From positions 62,001-126,000 of the forward strand of contig NJFT01000034.1 in NCBI GenBank assembly GCA_002221725.1: a DNA stretch of 64,000 nucleotides. The letters run 5' to 3'. Numbering within the stretch: the stretch's first letter is position 1; each line of letters starts with the position of its first letter. Shown piece after piece: positions 50,138 to 62,853 of the stretch. The position numbers were made by a program, and so were the translations under genes. Below the pieces are notes generated by a model. It was not told the DNA's origin. It was given only the letters and a program-made list of their open reading frames with translations, and searched no databases. This DNA comes from Scedosporium boydii (taxonomy: Eukaryota; Ascomycota; Sordariomycetes; Microascales; Microascaceae).

Positions 50138-53100
50138 ACGCTGCCGGACCATTCGCCCGACCCCGTCAAGTTCTCCCCGAGATCCGTCTCAAGGCTTGAC
50201 GAGGAGCCCGAAGACGATTGGCACCGAACACTTCGACCTAATGCCTTAGAACCCCACGCTCCCCGACCGATTGCCCACTCCAGAGAATCCTCGGCCGAGA
50301 AAATATCCCCACCCGCGCCGCCCGTAACTTTGACCTCCCCGCGTCTTCAAACGTCTCAATCTCGCACGGGGCTTGCGGGTGTACTTGAGCGACCTATCGA
50401 TCCGAAGAGCGCTTCGTATGGGCACCATCGCCAGACCTCTATCGTCCATGGGATTCAACACTCAAGAAATGGAAGCCTGGCCAGCTCGTCATCTAGTCCC
50501 TTGAGCCCGCAGATGATTGCCGCCGCCGGAGCCGCCATGTTGTCGGACCGCCATGAGTTCCATGGCATGTTGCGGATAGATGATGACGTTCCGCTTTCGA
50601 GACCCGGGACCTCTCTCTCAAATGCCCCGACCCTTACCTCTATACCCCAGGTCCCCGAGAAGCCCGCCTCGATCCCTGAAAGCACTAGTTATTCGGCAAC
50701 TACTAGACGGGTCGAGCGTATGCAAAGCGTCAAATCTCGCCATGATCATGCCCACCACCCGTCCCACTCCTCTAGACACCATAGAGATGAACAAAAAACC
50801 GTGGGCGAGTACGCACTGCATGTTTTGTTTACCTCCGTACGTGAAGCTCCGTCCTTTCCCCGAATGATAGGCCTTGTTGGACATCCCTTTCCCTAGGTCG
50901 TCTGCGCCACTGACATTGTAGTAGTTCATTGCCCAAGCTGAGGAGAAGTTGAACGATTGCATCACCGTGCCCTTCGACCCAGAGCCGCAGATCGACCACA
51001 TATGTGGTCCAGGTGTTGACCCGAGTTTTGATCAGTCGATAGTCGCCCTTGGCCACATTGCGAGCCAAAAGCCGAAACCCTTGATCGACTTAATGATGCT
51101 GTGGAGGAAGAGTAAGAGCGATCTTGCAAACGAAGCCAGAACACAGGCTCAGCAATCTAAGGCCCATCTACCTTTAAGTCCCTTGCAACGACGAAATACC
51201 GAACCTCTTCACCCCCACCAGCCCTCGTCGTCCGTCGATGCGGGGCTACCGCCATTCCTAAACTCGCCTTTATCCAGGCAGGAGTATGTTGCCCAGGCCG
51301 AACGCCGATCCACCGTGTCTATATACATCCTGTGCAGGGTCCTTATCGAAATTATCAGCCAGAGCAGCCTGGCCTGCATTACGCCGGAGATGGAGGAGAA
51401 ATTAGAAGGAATCATCTTTGGTCAGCTGAAGATTGCGGATACTGAGCAACTGATGATGTCCCCCCTCAAGCTAGCGAACTGGAACCTTTTCGCCCAGCTT
51501 CTTGGAACGATGAGTGAGATTAGTTTCACAACTGTTACCAAGAGGTTTCTCTCCGATATCGAACACTCGCTCCAGGAGCTCGTTATCAAGAGCCCTAACT
51601 CGGCCGCTGGGCGCGATATAGAGGGGAAAATGGAACTCGTCTTGGGAGGTATGAAACAATTGCGTATAAAAGTTACGCCTGTCGAGGCCTGGGAACAATC
51701 GTGCGACTTCCTCGTCGCTCTCGGCCGACTGTTCAATAAGTCGCATGGCCAACGGGTGAAAACGACTTTCTGTCAAGTTCTCGACATGCTTCTGATTCCC
51801 GTTGCCGCGAAGGCATCCCCAAGCGAATTCTCGCATCCTAAGTGGGCTGAGGTACGGAGTACCATTGGCCCGCGCCTTGCACAGATGTTTGTGAAGCCGC
51901 GACACTGGAGCTTTGCCTTTCCCTTGACGGCGACACTCCTATGCGTTTCCACTCCGGACACCTTCAACTCTCAGTGGCTGCAACTGATTCTTCCTCTGCA
52001 ACCGAAATTTAAGGACCGGTATGCCAAGTCTCTTGGTCTGCAGGTGATCTCGAGATTGCTCTGGACCTATCTTTACCGGGCAGGTGATTCCACGCCAAAC
52101 GCGCTGAGAAAGCTGGATGAAGTTATAAAGCTGGTACTTCCTCAAACTAAGCGATCTTTGGTGGCTTCCGATATCAGTGTGGCAGAGCCACTCATCCAGA
52201 TTATTCGAATCATTGGCTATAAGCATCCCGAGTTCTGCTTCAAGAACATCATCTTCCCCCTTATCAATGCCGAGCTGTTTAGGTCTAACAAGGAGCTTCG
52301 TGTCGAGCAACTCGACCCCGACAGGGTCGTTATCGGCATCCGAGCGTTTCTGGCTATTATTGCTGATCTTGAGAAAGGCGAGCAAGGGAAGCCCCCATTT
52401 CCTCAGTACACCGTCCCGTCATCTTCCTCACTCCCGGAACGCACTCCCACTTCGCCGGGCATCATGTCTCCTAGGAGCGCGCCTCTGTCCATCCCAATGC
52501 CTCCCCCGAAGGAGGATGGTGTGTCTCGACCGGTCCTCATCCATGCACTCAGCGATAGTGTGAAGGAATACTATCTTAAGTTTTGCGAAATTCTCGGTAC
52601 CATTACTATAATCTGCGATAATACCTTTGGTGGCCAAGCCGCGTTGGATGAGAAGTTTAACAGTCCTGGCCCAAAGACCCCTATCGCGGAGACGTTCAAC
52701 TTTTCACGGCGCGACGATCACCAAGGCCCGTCCGATCACAAGCAAGCTTTTTATGAGCTCCTCCATGTTGCCGTCCAGGCTCTCCCTAGGTGCCTTTCGG
52801 TGGAAATACCATTTAATTCACTCATTAACCTTCTCTGCACGGGAACTGCTCATGTCCAGCCGAATATTGCAGAGTCGTCGGCGCAATCACTCAAGGCAAT
52901 TGCGAGGCAATCGCATTCGCAACAGGTCACCATGGGCTTCTCCAGATTCATCTTCAATTTTGATGACAGGTATTCGACAATGTCAGATGGGGGAATGCTC
53001 GGCCCAGGACACATTGAGAGCACACTGAGACTCTATGTTGAGTTGCTTCAGATATGGATTGAAGAGATTCGGCAAAAGTCCAAGGATGCATCTAATACAG

Positions 53101-56100
53101 CAACCGATGCGGCCTCTAGCAATACCGATATACGGGGCATGAAGCTTGACCTGTCTAGTGTTTGGGCGGAGGTTGACTATGTTGAAGCTCATGGCCTGTT
53201 CTTCCTCTGTTCTCAGTCACGGAGAGTGAGACACTTTGCTATCACCGTCTTGCGCCTCATTACCGAGTTTGATACAGCACTTGGTAAAACACAAGGAAAG
53301 GAAAAAGATACACCGCGCCTTATCGATATTCTGGAAAACGACGCTGATCAGGTCATTAACTTGAAACACGAGCAACTCTCAGTTGCGGAAAGGAGCCGTC
53401 TGCAACGCGGCATCTTGAGCAATAACAACAAAGGTGCTCTCGTAGAGCTCTGTACGAGTGACGTTTCGTACGATACCACGCTCTGGTTCAAGATCCTCCC
53501 CAACCTGATGCGGGTGGCTTTTGATAAATGTCCCTTTACTGTCACCATTGGCCGCGATCTGATCTGCAATCGAATAATGCAGATGTACAAGTCCATGACC
53601 ATTCTATCCGAACCGACAAGGGGTCCATACTTCGGATCAGATCCCGGGAGCGGCCGCTTAATTGGAAGGGCACCTGCCACGCAACCAGAGGTCTTGATTG
53701 AGCAATGGAAGCTGTATCTTATATTTGCGTGTACCACACTCGCCGACCCAGGCAGTGCGCCACTGACCACACCTACCACCCACCAGCATGGCAGGAAAGG
53801 ATCCTCCAAGTCCAATTCTGCAGACAAGATCGTCTCCGCGAGGACGCTCTTCAAATATCTTATCCCCATGCTCTCGGCCTCCTCCGCATCTGTCAGAGAG
53901 GCTGTTGTTGTTGCTATGGGATCCATCAATATCCATATATATCGCACCCTGCTCGAGGAACTCCAGACGCAGGTATCTCAATGCAATAATGAGGCACGGG
54001 CGCGTATTCATCAGCGCTCGAATAGCAACCCTCGCCGGAACCGGAAGATGGATCTGCTTAGAACCGAGATTACGCACGTTTATAAACTGACCTCACACTT
54101 TTTAAAGGAGCCAGAAGTTTATCAGGATGAATGGATTCTCAACAACCTCGTCAATTACACCAAGGATCTGAAGCTGTTCCTCATGGATGGTGAGGTCCAA
54201 ACCGATTGGGAGTTTCAAAAATTACGGCGCCACTACTGCGGCCTCATGGAAGAGCTCTTCGAGGGTATCAACCGAACCAAAGATCCGTCACGGTGGATGA
54301 CGTTCGAGTCGAGAAAGTCGGCCTTTTCGCTCATGGAAGATTGGTGTGGTTTTTCCCCAAATCAGACCCAAATCCGGGCGCGTGAAGACACTATGAGGCA
54401 ATCTCTCATTGATCAGCAAGCACTTGGCGAACGAGGAACTGTTACTGCTGCCATGGAGATCGAAAAGCGAAACCTCCGGACTGCTGCTCTTAGCTCTATG
54501 GCTGCCCTCTGCGGCGGACCCCTCCTTATTACAACCGAGAGTGGCGTCATCCTACAGTTCGACCCAAGAAGGCTGTTGACCTGGATCGAGGCTATCTTCA
54601 ACTCGGGAAGCGACCGGATGAATGTGACCGGTAGACGTGCTCTCCACAATCTCATTATTCACAATAAGGAGTACCCGTACCTCCTTGAGCACTGCATAGC
54701 CAGGTGTTACCTTGCCGAAGTTCCTAAGGTACTCGAGAGTTACTTCTCCGTAGTGTCACAGGTGCTCAAGGAGCATGATGATTACCCAACTGCGTTTTGG
54801 AAAGTTTTGAGCCTTTGCCTCTTTACTTTGGGAAATGACCAGAGTGAAATTCGGTCCAAATCGGCGCACGTACTCAGGACCTTGGATGAACGCCAACAAA
54901 TGGGAAGAAGCTCCAAAATTCAGGACTACGACATTAGTATCTCGGACAAGACTAAGGCGGTCTATAAGCTTGCTCAATTTGAAATTTCGAAGCGCCTCTC
55001 GAAACAGCATACGGACCTCGCCTTCCACGTCTTCTCCGAGTTCACACTATACTTCAAAGACCTTCAACCAGGTGCTCAGCAGAACATGGTTGCCGTTATA
55101 CTACCATGGATTCAGTCCATCGAGCTGATGGTTGATCCAAATGGCGGCCCAACGGCGCCATCCTATGTCCTTCTGGCCAATCTCGTGGAGATCACAATCA
55201 AAGCCAGCGGCACTCTTCATAATGAGGTTCAAGCGCTCTGGCAAGCGCTTGCGACTGGGCCACATCCTGGAAATGTCAGGGTCGTGCTCGATTTCATTAT
55301 TTCCCTATGCCTTGAGCGCCGCGAGCAGAATTTTGTCGAGTATGCGAAGCAAATCGTCGTTTTCCTATCAAGCACCCCTGGCATGAAGGTCATCGACTTC
55401 CTGATGATGCAAATTACTCCCAAGGCCATGGTCCCGAACGAGAAGCGAGAGATCGTCCCAGCCCCACCTGATGTCAGTAATCTACCTTACTGTGCGGATC
55501 TAGCTGAAGCTCTCCCTATCGGAACTAAGCAAGCTGGATTCTCTCTCGGCCAGCTTTCCCTTATCCTCCTGGTAGACTTGATGGTTTCCCCCGTACACCT
55601 TACCTCTGATGACCTCCCAGTGCTGTTGCAGGTTGTAACGGTTCTCTGGGACCATTACACGCCTTTGGTGCAAGAACAGGCGCGAGAGATGCTCGTCCAT
55701 CTTATCCACGAGCTAGTTATTTCGAGGCTGGCCGACCAGACTCCTGCCACTGCAAAGAAGTCGATCGAGGATTTAATAGACTCGATCCGACGACACGATC
55801 GGACAGTCGTCTGGAGCTACGAGGATAGCAATGGCAAGGTTGATGACAGAGACAACAATGTCCCGCCGAGCATGGAACACCTCACAGCAGAGGTTGTCAA
55901 GACGTTTGAACTTACGTTCCCGGGAATTAAGGAACGCTGGGGTCGGCTTTCCCTAACCTGGGCTACGTCCTGTCCTGTACGCCACCTCGCCTGCCGATCC
56001 TTCCAGATATTCAGATGCATCCTCACGTCTCTGGATCAGTCGATGTTGGGTGGAATGTTGGTTCGACTGTCCAATACTATTGCGGATGAAGACCCCGAAA

Positions 56101-57902
56101 TCCGCACCTTCTCAATGGAGATCCTAACAACCCTGAAGACCCTGATCGTCAAACTTGACGCGGACAAACTGGCAACGTTCCCGCAGTTATTCTGGACAAC
56201 CTGCGCCTGCCTCGAGTCCATCAACGAACTAGAATTCCTTGAGGCGGTAGAGATGCTCAACGAGTATCTTGCTAAGCTAGATTTCGGGGCCGATGCTGTG
56301 CGGCGGATGCTATTGGATGGTCAGCCTGCTCGCTGGGATGGGCCATTTGAAGGCCTTCAACCTCTTCTCCACAAGGGGCTGCGCTCATCCCTTTGTATGG
56401 AACCCACACTGCGGACAATGGACAAACTCGTGCCGCTGCCAAGCGATAACCTTGTTGGGGACGATAGCCGCGTCTTCTTTGCCATCCTTGCCCACTTGCC
56501 TGGCTTCCTTCACGCCTTAGATCTGGGCCGGCAAGACGAAGATATCATACGCTCCGCCCAGATACTATTGAGTGTGACTGAGAGCGAGGGATATTCCAGC
56601 ATTGCTCTTGTTCTTGATCAATTCATTTCCAGCAAATATCGCTCAAGCAAGGAGCTCTTGACTCAGATATTTGGAGCGCTTAAGGAATACTTCCTCCCGG
56701 ATCTCGATTTCCAAATGGTCACATTCTGTATGGGCCTGCTCACCAATGCCATTTCCTGGGTCAAGATTAAGACTATGCAAATTCTCTGCGTCGTCATACC
56801 CGAGATGGATATGCGCAAATCAGAGCTCGCGGGTCATGGGTCAGATCTAATCTCACCGTTGCTTCGGTTGTTGCAAACGGAGTTTTGCATGGAGGCCTTG
56901 GAGGTATTAGACAACGTCATGACTATGTCGGGGAGCTCTATGGATAAGCACCATCTTCGAATGAGCATGACAAGAGCAACGTCGAAGGCCATCCGTAAGG
57001 AATATGAACGGACGCAAAGCCTCTTCGGTATACCAGAAGAGTCGGGATGGGCCATCCCAGTACCTGCGAAGAAGACAGATTCGACGCGTGCAAACATTCA
57101 CGCGGCATTCTACATGTGCCAGAGTCCCGAGGGTGCAATGGATGAGCCCACACCAACACCTGAAGTAGAGTTCCACACTGATGACTTCGCATACGGATAT
57201 TTCCCGCTGGCCGATCGAACCGACACAATGATGTCTGACGATCTTCGCGCCGACAGCACTATGGGAGATCTAGTGAGCAAACTTGACAGCCTCGACGACT
57301 TTTTCGATGACTTGTCACAGAGCGCGCCTAGTGAGGGGCGGTCATCAAGGACGATTACCGAATATGATCCCGATAATTCGCAGTCGAGTGTGCAACTCTA
57401 CGATGACCAGATCCTCCCCATCCTGCACCAGGCTTCTAGCAACACTTCGTTCCAGAATGGGTTCGCCGAACGGCCTCCAGCTATGTCACGTGAGGCCGGC
57501 TCCAATACCATGAACCCTGGTGCATTCACGGCATCCTCGTCGATGCATCGCCAAAAAGCCCCTTCAAGATCCGAGATGTCCCCATCCACTCCCTCGCAGT
57601 ATCCAGCGCAGATAGGCGAACTAGCCTCCGATGACGAACTCAACGAAGACGTTTTTTCCGATGCGGACGATGAGCGGCCAGGTGCAGGGAGCGCTGAAGG
57701 CTCGTTCTTTCTCGAGAACATGATACGGCCATTCACGCAATCGTCAAGGGCTGGAGTGCGGCGGCTAACGGGAAGCAGAACAAGAGATTTGGACCGGTTC
57801 CGGCTGGACCGAGCAGGGCCGCCTCATATGCCTAAAGCGCCGTCTGGCACAAACTTGTTTCCACCAAAATCGCAACAACCGCCCCCTGCTGATATGCTTT
57901 AG
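50138..57902 (+). CDS. MOR2: Furry/Mor2/Tao3 cell morphogenesis scaffold protein
   Basis: Furry-family proteins are giant HEAT/ARM-like scaffolds that act with the NDR kinase (Orb6/Cbk1/COT1) and Mob in the RAM/MOR pathway of polarised growth. Two exons are clear: about 50138-50836 and 50925-57902, the second a single frame of 2326 codons. The visible protein is about 2558 residues, in the family's range. The N-terminal exon is disordered and S/P/H-rich and ends EYALHVLFTS. It joins FIAQAEEKLNDC, the start of the conserved morphogenesis N-terminal domain. Other conserved-looking blocks are KFRSTRAL-like helices in the middle, WVKIKTMQILCVVIPEMDM, and an acidic S-rich tail ending QPPPADML. The frame is open back to 50123 without an ATG, so the start codon lies on an upstream exon. 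A candidate is ATG at 50022 with a rare GC donor at 50073; this is unproven. Confidence 0.9.
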
Positions 57903-58694
57903 CGAGACTGCGTGCGTTAGCTGCTAATCTCTTACCCCTTGCCCACATATCTCCATACCCTCCATCATCCCGCATTTCTTCATTCGAGACACAACTTTTT
58001 ACTGTTTAAATCTTTATTTTTTTTTTCTTTTTAATTTCTCAATGCTGTGTATATATTGAGATGAGGACTACGAAATATTGGTGCTACATGTGGTTGATAC
58101 CTGGTCCCTTCCCCCCTTTTCACTTGCGACACAGGAAAGAAGTACTACGGCCTGTATGGATATCCTGTACGCTATTTCAATATGATTTGAAAAAGCGTTA
58201 AGGTCTTGCCTTGATGTTGGTACGAAAACGTTCTATGTTCGGGCGGAAAGGGGGGAAGAGTTACATGTGCTTTTGTTTCCATGGGTGTTAGTTTGGTGGG
58301 CGAAACGGCGTACCTTTTTGCTTGAGATGCCATCCTCTGTTCTCTGGGGTGACATAGGACAGAGAGCGCCACAATGATTAGAGCTTTTTTCGTTCCCCCA
58401 CCTTTTCTTCCTTACCTTGGGATGTTTTCTTGCTTGTTCCGTTTCTTCAGAGCATTAGCAATATTGATGACATCGACGTGAGAAAGTGAGGGGGAAAGAA
58501 GAAAAAAAATTCGCTTAGTGGTATTGAGATATGTGAGACGAACCCTAATAGAAGAAAAAAAAAAACACAATGCCATATCATTCAGCCCAAGACGCCGCCC
58601 TTGCTCTCGTTGGAGGATATGTTGGCCCACGCTTTCGGCCGGGGAGCTAGAATAAACCAAGATTTCGTGGTGTGGATGTCGGAAGGGACAGCAC
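57903..58694. other. Convergent 3' interval between Mor2-like gene and DIB1
   Basis: The two genes end toward each other 0.8 kb apart, so this stretch should contain both 3' UTRs. A T-rich tract lies at about 58015-58040. Nothing coding is seen. Confidence 0.65.
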
Positions 58695-59284
58695 TTAATA
58701 CCGATGTCGCGTGGAGTAATCTAAGTCAAACATATGTTAGTACAGTCGACTATGAGATGAGATGGATTCCCCGCATGAGAAAGAGGATTGGAGTAATGCA
58801 GTCTTACCTTTGGGGCTGACCACGAGACCACGGCCCTTCTTCGCGCCGCGGTAGATGGTCTCGATGATGTCGATAAGCTCTTGCTTGTCCTCGAGAACCC
58901 AGTTAAGCTTGTTGTTGTTACCGGTACCGAAATCGCAGAGCATGTGCTTGTTGCGCCAGAAGAAGAGGATGGTGCAAGGATCGTAGAGCTCGTACATCTC
59001 GTTGAAGTCGGGCACCTGGTCGATATCGCAGACGTAGATGACGGCAAAGTTGCGGACGAGTTCGGAAATCTTGTAAAGGACCTAAAAGTAGTAAGGATGC
59101 AATTAGCATGTTGTTGACTTGGGGGATCATCCGGAAAGAGAGGTGGGCACACTTCTCCCATTCTCATACAGTCGGGATCAGAGTCACGACCGAAGAGGAT
59201 GACGACTAGACGCTCCTCCTCGCTGAGGATGGCTTGGTCGACGTGCCAGCCGCTTCGAAGATGGGGGAGGAAAACGGAACCCAT
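58695..59284 (-). CDS. DIB1: U5 snRNP thioredoxin-like protein Dib1
   Basis: Dib1 (human TXNL4A/Dim1) is a small, essential component of the U4/U6.U5 tri-snRNP needed for pre-mRNA splicing. Three exons join in frame: 59284-59153, 59081-58808 and 58720-58695. The product is 143 residues, the usual family length. The protein shows the thioredoxin fold without a redox CxxC. Landmarks are HLRSGWHVDQAI, VVILFGRDSDPDCMRMDE-like (here ending MRMGE), VYVCDIDQVPDFNEMYELYD and FFWRNKHMLCDFGTGNNNK. The last exon supplies the conserved C-terminus DYSTRHRY. If the last intron were retained, the tail would instead read GKTALLQ and onwards. It is transcribed away from SEC62 from a shared 631 bp region. Confidence 0.97.
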
Positions 59285-59915
59285 GTTTCCTTCTCGGTTG
59301 TTTTATAACGGATATCACCTGAATATGAGATCACTATTCGGGAAGTTGGTTTCTGGCGTTGATAGACTTGGTGGCGGAGATGGTTCTGGTCAAACTTGTC
59401 AGTACAAGAGGTCAAAGTGCTTGGATGAAGTGGGGTGCCTAGTGATACAGATAAGGATCGATAAAGGCATTGATTACTCACCAGGCCTTGGCTCATTTTA
59501 TTTGCCGAATATTAACCGACCCGCTTTTGGTGATGCAACCAGGAACGGGAAATTTCAGAAGTGAACACAGTTACTGTTTGATGGATGCGCTAAGAATAAC
59601 TTCTGGCTTGGGCTTTTGCTAAGGCCACATCCACTTCCACATCCACATCGGCTGGTCACCTCGACTTTCGAAGCTTCATCCTCAATCGGAGGCAAAACAT
59701 TCGATTCCTTTCTTGGACCATTCACGGCTTGGTCAAGGCTTTTGTCCACTTCTTTTTGGTTGTTTTGACTTAATAATTTCTTTGAGATTCGTTCAATTCT
59801 TCGTTCCTCTCTCCCCTTACTTTTGGCGCCTACCCCTTCAGACAGACAAGCTTCATCTAAACCTTGCCCGTTCGCTCTCGACACCACCCTCGCATCGCCA
59901 ACCTTTAGCCGAATC
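59285..59915. promoter_or_regulatory. Shared divergent promoter region of DIB1 and SEC62
   Basis: The two essential genes start 631 bp apart on opposite strands. The interval contains no gene. A C-A-rich run (CCACATCC units) lies near 59630-59655 and CT-rich stretches near 59750-59830, typical of fungal core promoters. Individual factor sites cannot be assigned. Confidence 0.6.
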
Positions 59916-61302
59916 ATGTCGATGCCTATGCCTGGCCCGGGTGGCCCTGCGGGCGCTGGTGGTCCTGGAGGACCTGGCGGCCCTGGCATTCCCGTCCCCA
60001 TGGGCCCTTTTGGACCGGGCCAGATGCCAACACCCGAGCAGATCCAAATCATGCAGCGGCAGCTAGCTATGGAAGCGCAAAAGGCCGGTATGACCGTCCC
60101 CGAATTCGTCGAGCACCTCAAGAAGCAGGCTCGCGAGCAACAGATGAGGATGCAGCAAGCAGCTCAGCAGCAGCAGCGTGCTGGTGGCGGTCCAGGACCT
60201 CAACATCAACATGGCCCTCAAGGGAATGCCCGACCCCAAGGACAGCCTCAGCCGATTACCCCCGGCCCCCCCAACCCGCGGGCGCTTGCCCTCGCCAAGT
60301 TCTTGAAGGGCCAGGACCTTAAGCCACGAACATGTATTCTAAATGGCGAGCGCAAAGACATGTTTAGAGGTGAGTTCACATAGGACATACATGTCGATTG
60401 TGCTTATTCGATTAGAGAAGCGGCATGCCCTCTTGAGAGTGCGTGACGGCAACTAACCTTTTGCGGCATGTCACAGTCAAGCGAGCTCTCCGCGCCCTTC
60501 AGTCCCCCGCTTACGAGAAGGCGAGGAAGAAGAACCCCCTTCTACCCGAGATTACGGATCGCGCGTCCCTCGAAAACACTTTCAAGCTTCTCCCAATGTC
60601 CATGCTCGCTCTTCGTGTGACCAAGATCGATCCCCACGAGGGCCACAACCACGGCAAGAAGCCCAAGCGAGTCAAGGGTCTATGGACAGTCAAGATTGAG
60701 CCCCAGCAGGACGCGCATGATGACATGTACTACGCCTGGCTCTGGGAAGGCGCCCAGATCAAGCGAAAGGTCTACGCCGTACTTGCGCTCATCCTCATCT
60801 TCCTCATCGTGCTCTACCCTCTGTGGCCCGTCAAGCTTCGACAAGGCGTGTACTACCTCAGCTGGGGATTCCTTGGTCTGCTCGGCCTCTTCTTCCTCAT
60901 GGCCATCTTCCGAGTTATTCTGTTTTGCGTCACATACTTTGTCGTCCCACCTGGTCTTTGGCTCTATCCCAATCTCTGGGAAGATGTTTCATTTATGGAT
61001 AGTTTCCGACCCGTGTGGGCGTGGCACGAGGTAAATCATGCTCAATCATCCCGTTTTGTGATTCCAGCCGACCAGTATAACTAACACACTCTCGTCAGAC
61101 CGAACCCCAAAAGAAGAAGAAGAAGAAGACCAAGTCACACGGCCTGTCCAACATGGAGGCACAATCCCATATCAGTGGTACGACGGGCAACGCGCCTCCC
61201 GCCACCGCCACGACGACGGCCACCGACACCCAGATCAATACCGAGCCCAGGCAGCGTTCCTATGTTGCTCCCAAGGTAGAAGAGCTTGCGGATGACGAGT
61301 AG
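59916..61302 (+). CDS. SEC62: ER translocation protein Sec62
   Basis: Sec62 is a membrane subunit of the Sec63 complex that assists post-translational protein import into the ER. Three exons join in frame: 59916-60369, 60477-61030 and 61099-61302, giving about 403 residues. The N-terminus is G/P/Q-rich (residues 1-120) and longer than in yeast. The cytosolic domain includes LAKFLKGQDLK, CILNGERKDMFR and RALRALQSPAYEKA. Two membrane segments lie at about 250-266 (AVLALILIFLIVLYPLW) and 275-308, with the short luminal turn PVKLRQG between them. The YPNLWEDVSFMDSF block follows. The C-terminus starts with a lysine run (PKKKKKKTK) and ends VEELADDE. The start is the first ATG in frame. Confidence 0.95.
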
Positions 61303-62853
61303 AGGAAAGAAGAGTTTCTGTTTTTCTTTTTTTTTTTTGTATCTTTCCCGACGACCCCGTTGATTCTTAGAATATGGGGGGTTGAGCCACCTCGAGTCGG
61401 AAAAACTGGTGGAATGAAGGTACGAAGGGTTGTTTTGGTGATTCTCGCGGGGTTAATCGGCATTCTCCTTGGGGAGAGAAGGGAACGAAGAATTTCTTGC
61501 GCCGTTTTTTTTTCGGTTTCCCTCGCCATCCCTGGCCTTGGCATCATATGTATTAGTACGGCGAGAAGGAAGCATTTAACTCATTTATACTACAAGCCAA
61601 TGGCGGCCAGAAAAATGGGACGATTCGTTTGCTGCGACTGGGAAGCTGCAGTTCGCCCGTGGTAGTTGAGCGTACTCTTTCAATTGGCGATGCTATTTTC
61701 CTCTCCAGATCCATCCTTCACTCCCGGCACAGACTTCCAAAGTCGTACAATGGAACGATTGCTATCCTCTTCTCCATGATCCTTCGTACAGCACAGCACG
61801 TGGGGAGGGAAAAAAGGTCCGAGGAACAAAAAATAAACCTTTTTCACCTTCTGTTTAGGAAGCCTCGCACCTTAAAAGATGCATTCTTCCGCCCCTTGTC
61901 TCTCGGCTCGCCCCTCGTCAGGCTGGACCGGGCAAGTCCTTCCGTTCCGGCGTGCCGAACCTTCGTCACGCACGACGAATTCGGGTACCGAGCAGGTTTC
62001 CGCTGCCGAAAGCTCGCGTGTACTTACTCGCGTGCTACTCGAGCGCCTCTTCTTTAATTTGACAATCTCCCGACAAGCCCATTCTCACCTGCCGGATATG
62101 GCCTGGCCTCTCCTGCTCATACATTGACAATTTTTTTTTCTTCTCTTTTCCCACTCCGGACGGAAGCAGGATATTCACCAGCAACCAAAGTATGTATGAA
62201 GGAAAGGGGTGGCACACCAAGTGGTAGGCAGCCAACGTACATATCTGGCGCATTGGTTTCATCCCACACTTCGAGATACAGGAGCCAGAAATGACAAAAA
62301 GCGTTGGCCTAACAAGGGCGGTGTGGTGCAAACTCCGAAAGGGCGACGCCGGATGGGTGGGTTGCCGCAAGACTTGGTTGGTGGTTCGGTGCAGGGGGTG
62401 AAGGGATCCAGACGTCGGGTTCGAATGGGGTGGCTCAACTTGGGGTGTGGGAGGCGGGTCTTAGCGTGGGGAGCTTGAAGAAACCAGACGTAAAAAATGA
62501 AAATTTTCACTCGTGCCTCTCTGCCAGTTGTTTGAAACCCCATGGCGAGGAGGAGGGACGTATCAAAATGTTGCTCTCGATTTTGTGTGTGCGCAGAGTG
62601 GCAAATATTGATGCCCTTTCATAACTTTTTGCCTGCCCAGAACCAAATGAAACCCTCAACCCTGTTCGGAAGTGAAAAACCAGGCTCGATTAAGGGCCAC
62701 AGTAACCAGTAAACCATCAAGTACCATGAAACTTAGGGGGACGCCGAAGACCGAATACCCTCAAGACGAGAAGCCGAAACACACACACATGTATGCCCTA
62801 ACCGTGTAGTCACAGAACACCATTGTCTCTGTGGAGACATATATCAGGAGCCT
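61303..62853. other. Gene-free interval between SEC62 and the acetyltransferase
   Basis: The flanking genes converge, so both 3' UTRs should lie here. A T-rich run lies at about 61320-61340. No open frame shows family features, and no TACGAAGTA copy is seen. Confidence 0.55.
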
